From CAZBDU01 sp964490725 (GTDB lineage: Bacteria > Spirochaetota > Spirochaetia > SZUA-6 > DRHE01), in contig CAZBDU010000030.1 in NCBI GenBank assembly GCA_964490725.1, forward strand, positions 1 through 56,487: a DNA stretch of 56,487 nt. The letters are read 5' to 3'. A program made the position numbers and the translations under genes. Below are positions 51,881-56,487 of the stretch, in pieces. The notes beneath the pieces were generated by a model. That model was not told the origin of the DNA, searched no databases, and saw only the letters and a program-made list of their open reading frames with translations. Position 1 is the stretch's first letter, and every line of letters begins with the position of its first letter.

Positions 51881-52471
51881 TCAGTCCCTGAAGAGCAGGC
51901 CCTTTCCCAACAGGTCCAGAAGAGCGGAGAGGTGGAGGCCGTACTCCGGCTGGTTCCTGCGGCGGTACAGATTGGGGTCGTTGGAGAGCAGCAGAGTGAT
52001 GGTCCGGTAGAGGAGCAGAGCCACCCCGTCGGTGTCCATCTCTTCGCGAAAGATCGACTCCTCCTGGCCCTGCTCCACGATGGAGCGCACCGTTTCCACG
52101 CCTTCGGCGAACAGGTCCTTGGAGTATCTGGAACGTAGCCAGCGCGGCAGCAGGTCGTTTCCAGGCCTGTACAGGTCGCAGAAGATGGGATACCTGTCCA
52201 GAAACCACTGGTAGGTGCGGATGTAGATGTCGAGCTTCTCCATGGCGCTCGTGGCGCCTTTGGCGCGCTGGCCGTACTCGTACTGGAACTCGTCGTAGGT
52301 GGCCAGCATCACTGCATTGAACAGCTCTTCCTTGTTCTTGAAGTAGTTGTAGAAGGTGGGCTTCGAGATTCCGATGTCGGCGATCAGGTCGGACAGGGAC
52401 GCTTTGCGATACCAGTACTTGTGAAAGTACTGCCGGGCTTTCTCGATGGCCCTCTCTCTCTTTTCCTCCAC
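51881..52471 (-). CDS. TetR-family transcriptional regulator
   Basis: A one-component repressor of about 196 residues. The helix-turn-helix is KASLSDLIADIGISKPTFYN followed by YFKNKEELFNAVML, in the first 60 residues. The remainder is an all-helical ligand/dimer domain, with many aromatic residues (YQWFLDRYPIFCDLY). The assigned start, GTG at 52471 (EEKRERAIEKARQYF), places a family-typical basic helix first; an open frame continues upstream to 52600 but that part overlaps low-complexity sequence. Target genes are unknown; fba lies upstream on the same strand with an 82-base gap, and the membrane protein is convergent. Confidence 0.82.
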   Translation of the reverse strand: MEEKRERAIEKARQYFHKYWYRKASLSDLIADIGISKPTFYNYFKNKEELFNAVMLATYDEFQYEYGQRAKGATSAMEKLDIYIRTYQWFLDRYPIFCDLYRPGNDLLPRWLRSRYSKDLFAEGVETVRSIVEQGQEESIFREEMDTDGVALLLYRTITLLLSNDPNLYRRRNQPEYGLHLSALLDLLGKGLLFRD

Positions 52472-52553
52472 TGCTTCACCCCGGTCGCGAAGCTCCTGCC
52501 CGCCTGGCGGCGGGTACGGCCGGACCACCCAAAGCGGCAGGTCCGCCGGCGCT

Positions 52554-53525
52554 CTAAGCCCGCTCAGCGCTTCCCAGCACTTCCCGGTTCTTGCGGACAA
52601 TCATCTTGACCAGCTCGTCCCGCGCGGGGCCGAGATACTTGCGGGGGTCGAAGTTCTTGGGATCCTCGGCCAGGGCCTTGCGAATCAGGGCAGTGAAGAC
52701 CAGCCGTCCGTCGGAATCGATGTTGATCTTGCAGACGGCGGACTTGGCCGCCCGGCGGAGCTGGTCCTCGGATACCCCCGCCGCCCCTTCGATCCTGCCG
52801 CCGTATTTGTTGATGGTCTCCACGTAGTCCTGGAGCACCGAGGAAGCGCCGTGCAGGACGATCGGGAATCCCGGAATCCTCCGTTCTACCTCCTCCAGGA
52901 TGTCGAAGCGCAGCGGAGGCGGCTCCTGGCCAGGCTTCACCTTGAACTTGTACGCCCCGTGGGAGGTTCCGATGGAAATGGCCAGGCTGTCCACTCCGGT
53001 GCGCCCGACGAAGTCCTCCACCTGCTCCGGGTCCGTGTAGTGAGACTGCTGGTGGGAAACCTCGTCTTCGATTCCCGCGAGCACCCCAAGCTCTCCTTCC
53101 ACCGTGACGTCGTGCTTGTGGGCAAACTCCACCGCCTTCCTGGTGAGCGCCACGTTTTCTTCGTAGGGATGCGCCGAGCCGTCGATCATGACCGAGGAAA
53201 AGCCGGTCTCGATGCAGGAGACGCACAGATCGTAGCTGTCGCCGTGGTCCAGATGCAGCGCCACCGGTATGGGACGTTCGGCGGCCGCCACCAGGTGCAT
53301 GGCCCCCTCGGCCAGGTAACGCAGCAGGGTTTGGTTGGCGTAGGCGCGGGCGCCCTTAGAGATCTGCAGAATCACGGGTGAGCGACTTTCCAGGCAGCCC
53401 GTGATGATGGCCTGGAGCTGCTCCAGGTTGTTGAAGTTGTAGGCCGGGATGGCATACCCGTTCTGCATGGCCTTCTTGAACATCTCGCGGGTGTTCGACA
53501 ACCCCAGATCCTGATACCTGATCAT
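52554..53525 (-). CDS. fba: Class II fructose-bisphosphate aldolase
   Basis: A 323-residue zinc enzyme of glycolysis that cleaves fructose-1,6-bisphosphate. Motifs: YAIPAYNFNNLEQLQAIITG, the zinc-binding VALHLDHGDSYDLCVSCIE, SSVMIDGSAHPYEENVALT, TVEGELGVLAGIED, IGTSHGAYKFK and GASSVLQDYV. The length is typical of class II (about 320). GGTGAAGGAG precedes the ATG at 53525. Single gene with its own strong promoter on the minus strand, divergent from the lipoprotein gene. Confidence 0.93.
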   Translation of the reverse strand: MIRYQDLGLSNTREMFKKAMQNGYAIPAYNFNNLEQLQAIITGCLESRSPVILQISKGARAYANQTLLRYLAEGAMHLVAAAERPIPVALHLDHGDSYDLCVSCIETGFSSVMIDGSAHPYEENVALTRKAVEFAHKHDVTVEGELGVLAGIEDEVSHQQSHYTDPEQVEDFVGRTGVDSLAISIGTSHGAYKFKVKPGQEPPPLRFDILEEVERRIPGFPIVLHGASSVLQDYVETINKYGGRIEGAAGVSEDQLRRAAKSAVCKINIDSDGRLVFTALIRKALAEDPKNFDPRKYLGPARDELVKMIVRKNREVLGSAERA

Positions 53526-53573
53526 GAGAGCTCCTTCACCTTTCCCCTTTTCGCTCGAGTCTGTTGGTGTCTC

Positions 53574-53602
53574 ACTATGGGCACAAGCGTCACCCCTGTC
53601 AA
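53574..53602 (-). promoter_or_regulatory. Sigma70 promoter of fba
   Basis: On the minus strand, TTGACA (53597-53602) and CATAGT (53574-53579) are 17 bases apart, about 50 bases before the fba ATG. Consensus -35. Confidence 0.75.
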
Positions 53603-53664
53603 GTGCACGCTCATTTCCGCGGAGGAGCGGGAGCGCATTGACGGCCCGTTGCGCGAGTGGTAGC

Positions 53665-54624
53665 GTGCCTGAAGTGCACAAAGCTCCGGTGTTCGCCCTG
53701 GCAGCCGCCGCCCCGCTTCTCCTGCTCGCCGCCTGCTCCGGCCGGCCGCGGTTCGTGTTCTTCCTGGACCCCTTCCAGCGGGAGGTGTGGGAGCAGGCCG
53801 GCCTGGACGAGGCGGAGCTTGGCGGCATCGCCGCCGGCCGCTTCAACGTGGAGGTGCAGGTTTATCCGCCCCAGGAGGTGGAACAGGTCCGCAGGTCGCT
53901 GACGCAGCGGCCGCCGGCGGCGGCATACTTGAGCCCGCTCTTTGCGCTCCCGGTCTCGGAGCTGGCCCGGGCGCTTCCCCGCACCACCCTGGTGGTGGAG
54001 GCGCCCTCGGAGTCGCCGAACACCATCACCATCTCCTTCGACCGCGAGCAGGCGTACTCCCGGGCCGGCGCCGAGATCGGAGCGCTGCTGGCGGACCAGC
54101 GGGCTTCCCCGCTCTTCCGCTCCTTTCTCGCCGTCGGCGAGCCGGCCCGCTGCGCCGTGGTGCTGGCGGCGCCGGGAGCCAGGGCCCGGAGCGAGGCGGC
54201 GGCCTTCCGGCGGGGATTCGATTCCACGGCGGCGCGGGGGCTGCTGGAGACGCGGGAGCTGCCCGATCTTGCCGACAAGAGCAGAGCGAGGCAGGTGGTG
54301 GAAAGGCTTCGCGACGCCGGGACGGTGGTCTTCGTGCTCAAGACCTACGCGCTGACCGGATTCTGCCTGGACGTGCTGAGGGAGCGGGGCGGTTGGGCCG
54401 TGGTGGAGGACTGGTGGGAGACCGGAGCGTACCGGGATGTGCTGCTTCTCAGCATCCAGGACGACTGGAGGCAGGCATTCCGGTCCGTCTTCCAGCGTCT
54501 GGCGCCGCAACCCTCCAGGCTGAAGGTGCAGAGCACGGCGGCGGTGCACGCCCCGGTGCTCCTCAGGTGGGGAATCCGGGCGCGAGCCCTGCTTCCCACC
54601 CTTGCGGAGCCCCCGCAGAAGTAG
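53665..54624 (+). CDS. Putative lipoprotein, periplasmic-binding-like
   Basis: A protein of about 319 residues with a lipoprotein signal, HKAPVFALAAAAPLLLLAAC, lipobox LAAC. The mature part shows alternating strands and helices, for example NTITISFDREQAYSRAGAEI and RCAVVLAAPGARARSEAAAF followed by VVFVLKTYALTGFCLDV, a type 1 periplasmic-binding-like fold. No specific family is recognised. A clear start is lacking: GTG at 53665 or 53674 with no Shine-Dalgarno. TTGACG-N17-TAGCGT (53638-53666) could be a promoter touching the start codon. It precedes the flaA genes by 200 bases; functional link unknown. Confidence 0.7.
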   Translation: MPEVHKAPVFALAAAAPLLLLAACSGRPRFVFFLDPFQREVWEQAGLDEAELGGIAAGRFNVEVQVYPPQEVEQVRRSLTQRPPAAAYLSPLFALPVSELARALPRTTLVVEAPSESPNTITISFDREQAYSRAGAEIGALLADQRASPLFRSFLAVGEPARCAVVLAAPGARARSEAAAFRRGFDSTAARGLLETRELPDLADKSRARQVVERLRDAGTVVFVLKTYALTGFCLDVLRERGGWAVVEDWWETGAYRDVLLLSIQDDWRQAFRSVFQRLAPQPSRLKVQSTAAVHAPVLLRWGIRARALLPTLAEPPQK

Positions 54625-54762
54625 CACCGGAGGAGGAATCCGGGACCGCATCGGGTGCGCAGGCGCCCGCTTGCCAGGGCGCCCGGGACGCCGTTCGGGC
54701 CCCCGCCGGCGCGCTCCTCGGCCGGCGGGCCGGGCCAATCGAGGCGCGGAGGAGAAAAGTGT

Positions 54763-54791
54763 TTGACAAAGGCTTTGCATCGCCATACAAT
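54763..54791 (+). promoter_or_regulatory. Near-consensus sigma70 promoter of the flaA pair
   Basis: TTGACA (54763-54768) and TACAAT (54786-54791) are exactly 17 bases apart. The transcript starts near 54798. AAGAAGGAGA is the ribosome site before the flaA ATG at 54826. The 200-base upstream region has no gene. Confidence 0.87.
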
Positions 54792-54825
54792 TCCTAACGA
54801 GCTAAGCAATAAGAAGGAGAAAACG

Positions 54826-55584
54826 ATGAAGGCAGGGTTCAGGACCTTGAGTTTCCTTCTGGCGATAGCGCTGCTGCTCGGCGGGGCTGCCTCGAGCTTC
54901 GCCGACGAGGTGACCGTGGATCTGGTTTCGCGGATCCTCCAGAGCTTTGATCCGGACGAGCAGGGGATGGAGCGTGCCAGGGAATGGCAGCTGATTCCCA
55001 GCAAGTTCGGTTATGATGAGAATGGGAACTCCTACTGGGAGCTGCGCCTGGTCCAGGCCTGGCCTGTGGCGCTGTTCGGCAAGAACCGGGACAACCAGGA
55101 CCTGCAGGTCCTGGGTCTGCACGGCAGCTTTGCCCGCCAGGGGTACAACTACGTGGAGATCGTTCCCGGACACGGCCAGGGGGAAAGCTTCGAGCCCGAT
55201 CCCATTCCGCTTCCCGGTCGTGCCCAGGCGCTGGACGTTTGGGTGTGGGGCGCCAACTACAACTACTACCTGGAAGCCCACGTCCGGGACTTCCACGGGG
55301 TGGACCACGTGTTGCCCCTCGGTTCGCTTCGCTACATCGGCTGGAAGGACCTGCGAGTGACCATCCCTGGATCCGTCCCGCAAGGTCAGCAATACGTGCC
55401 CAAGTACCGGCAGGCAGTCCTGACCAAGCTGGTCCTCTGGACGCGCCCGAACGAACGGGTCGACGACTACTACATGTACATCGATCAGATCAAGGTGCTC
55501 ACCGACCTGTTCGAGACCAGCTACGACGGGGACAACCTGTCGGACGTCGAAGAGGTCCAGAAGATCTGGGGCGGCGGGAACTGA
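54826..55584 (+). CDS. flaA: Flagellar filament outer layer (sheath) protein FlaA
   Basis: A 252-residue exported FlaA protein of spirochaete periplasmic flagella. The signal peptide is FRTLSFLLAIALLLGGAASS with cleavage near SSFA|DE. Family stretches: QAWPVALFGKNRDNQDLQVL, ALDVWVWGANYNYYLEAHVR, RYIGWKDLRVTIPG and DDYYMYIDQIKVLTDLFETS. FlaA coats the FlaB core filament in the periplasm. It is the first gene of a two-gene unit with a strong promoter and end terminator. Confidence 0.92.
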   Translation: MKAGFRTLSFLLAIALLLGGAASSFADEVTVDLVSRILQSFDPDEQGMERAREWQLIPSKFGYDENGNSYWELRLVQAWPVALFGKNRDNQDLQVLGLHGSFARQGYNYVEIVPGHGQGESFEPDPIPLPGRAQALDVWVWGANYNYYLEAHVRDFHGVDHVLPLGSLRYIGWKDLRVTIPGSVPQGQQYVPKYRQAVLTKLVLWTRPNERVDDYYMYIDQIKVLTDLFETSYDGDNLSDVEEVQKIWGGGN

Positions 55585-55601
55585 TGAGAGGAGGGATGGG
55601 C

Positions 55602-56306
55602 ATGAAGGGAACACTGTTCGTTCTGGCGCTGGCAGTCCTCCTGCCTGTGATGCTCCAGGCCCAGGCCACCGAAGGCATCCAGCCCGAAAAGATCGGCAAG
55701 GATTCGGCGCAGCAGGACCTGGCGGAGGTATCGGTCAGCAAGTTCGAAGATGTGGCCTTCTGGGCCGCCTCGATGCCCCTGGACGACGGGCTGGTGACCA
55801 TCAGGCGTTTTGAAGGCGCGCCGGCGGGCAGGAAGCCGCTGCCCGGCGAGGAGCAGGCAGGCATTCAGGCGCAGGACAGCTACGTCCTGGGCGCCAAGAT
55901 CCAGTTCTTCAAGAGGGGCAACAGCTCCGTCTCGATCTACCCGGTTCGCCCTCTCCCGATCGAGGGGATCTCCAAGACGATTTCTCTCTGGGTGGTGGGC
56001 CGCAACTACAATCACGTCCTCAAGGTGATCATCGCCGACTACTTCAACCGGCCCCGCGAGATCACGGTGGGCAGGCTCAACTTCATGGGCTGGAAGCAGC
56101 TCACTGCGGCGATTCCCCCCAAGATCACACAGGACGAATATCACTTCGCCAACCAGCGGGGGATCAAGTTCCTGGGCATCAAGATCGATTTCAATCTGGA
56201 GGAGAGCTTCGGCACCTACTACGTGTATTTCGACGACCTGCGCGCCATCACGGACCTGTTTGCAGACTCCTACAGAGACCCCGACGACATGACCGACGGC
56301 TGGTGA
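55602..56306 (+). CDS. flaA: Second FlaA-family flagellar sheath protein
   Basis: A 234-residue secreted FlaA paralogue. Signal peptide MKGTLFVLALAVLLPVMLQA with cleavage around QAQA|TE. Matching landmarks: GAKIQFFKRGNSSVSIYPVR, GISKTISLWVVGRNYNHVLK, RLNFMGWKQLTAAIPP and FGTYYVYFDDLRAITDLFAD. The start at 55602 is favoured by GAGAGGAGGG 7 bases earlier; other ATGs at 55584 and 55596 are too near the ribosome site. It is 17 bases after flaA1. The two copies are clearly diverged, so both may be needed in the sheath. Confidence 0.9.
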   Translation: MKGTLFVLALAVLLPVMLQAQATEGIQPEKIGKDSAQQDLAEVSVSKFEDVAFWAASMPLDDGLVTIRRFEGAPAGRKPLPGEEQAGIQAQDSYVLGAKIQFFKRGNSSVSIYPVRPLPIEGISKTISLWVVGRNYNHVLKVIIADYFNRPREITVGRLNFMGWKQLTAAIPPKITQDEYHFANQRGIKFLGIKIDFNLEESFGTYYVYFDDLRAITDLFADSYRDPDDMTDGW

Positions 56307-56325
56307 GCCGCCGAAGGCAAAATGG

Positions 56326-56364
56326 GAAGAGCCCTCGAGCTTCGCGGTCGGGGGCTCTTCTTTT
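56326..56364 (+). terminator. Rho-independent terminator of the flaA operon
   Basis: GAAGAGCCC (56326-56334) pairs perfectly with GGGCTCTTC (56352-56360), with a partly paired inner loop, followed by TTTT. It lies 20 bases after the second flaA stop. Confidence 0.88.
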
Positions 56365-56383
56365 CCGCCCGGCGGCCGGACGG

Positions 56384-56487
56384 CGTACGCCGCCGCGAGG
56401 CGCCGCGGGCCGGAACCGCCGAAGCGGTGGAGGGGCGTATGCCGCCGCGAGGCGCCGCGGGCCGGAACCGCCGGAGCGGTGGAGGGG
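56384..56487. repeat. 52-base tandem repeat at the window end
   Basis: Two adjacent 52-base copies (56384-56435, 56436-56487) differ at only two positions (cgtacg/cgtatg and ccgaag/ccggag). Each contains ACCGC-CGRA-GCGGT, a small hairpin with tetraloop CGAA or CGGA. The array reaches the last base of the window, so more copies may follow. The period is not a multiple of three, so it is non-coding. Confidence 0.9.

Noticed and set aside
56384..56487. CRISPR array
   Set aside because: The copies touch each other with no spacers and no cas genes are present.

Overview
The window looks like part of a chromosome of a GC-rich (about two thirds G+C by eye) free-living spirochaete. The strongest evidence is a pair of FlaA flagellar sheath genes at the right end, and a motility block flgF-flgG-flgA-flgI-flgJ that runs into an RpoS-like sigma factor and then tsaD. 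That gene order resembles the flgF(flhO)-flgG-flgA-flgI/J-rpoS neighbourhood of Borrelia. The window ends inside a tandem repeat and carries a 100-N scaffold gap, so it is probably a draft or metagenome-assembled contig.

Layout. 0.05-3.1 kb (minus): a metal operon of a DtxR-type repressor, a two-domain multicopper oxidase and a ZIP transporter with an extracytoplasmic extension, with a promoter and operator-like dyads in front. 3.2-6.6 kb (minus): MlaE and MlaF lipid-transport genes followed by a phenylacetate-CoA-ligase-type enzyme and a tandem ACT protein. 6.7-9.6 kb (plus): an amidohydrolase, a cyclic-nucleotide-domain/TPR protein and a CRP/FNR regulator. 9.65-13.1 kb (plus): livG-livF-livH-livM behind a near-consensus sigma70 promoter. 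13.1-17.7 kb (minus): a large secreted ELWxxDGT/HYR/PxKF repeat protein, interrupted by the scaffold gap, and a small secreted lectin-like protein. 17.9-23.5 kb (minus): the oligopeptide transporter yejABEF. 23.7-25.0 kb (minus): a LivK-type binding protein that may serve the distant liv operon. 25.1-27.0 kb: a radical SAM activase, a broken Na+/H+ antiporter gene and a STAS protein. 27.1-35.7 kb (minus): PBP1C, a thioester alpha-2-macroglobulin lipoprotein, tRNA-Thr(CGT) and a flavodoxin. 35.9-43.1 kb (plus): flagellar rod/P-ring genes, rpoS, a divergent polysaccharide deacetylase and tsaD. 43.0-45.1 kb: a MinD/ParA ATPase (minus), a flavodoxin-like protein and apt (plus). 45.2-49.9 kb (minus): hypF-hypC-hypD-hypE for [NiFe]-hydrogenase cyanide-ligand synthesis. 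50.1-53.5 kb: a UPRTase-like protein and a membrane protein (plus), then TetR and class II fructose-bisphosphate aldolase (minus). 53.6-56.3 kb (plus): a lipoprotein and two flaA genes with a terminator.

The most striking signal is a near-perfect sigma54 (-24/-12) element immediately upstream of rpoS, in the same gene neighbourhood where Borrelia runs its RpoN-RpoS cascade. A sigma28-like element precedes flgF. Several other genes have a good -10 box only 3 to 9 bases from the start codon and no Shine-Dalgarno sequence, which suggests leaderless mRNAs. All functional calls come from reading protein motifs, gene order and DNA signals directly; no database search was run.
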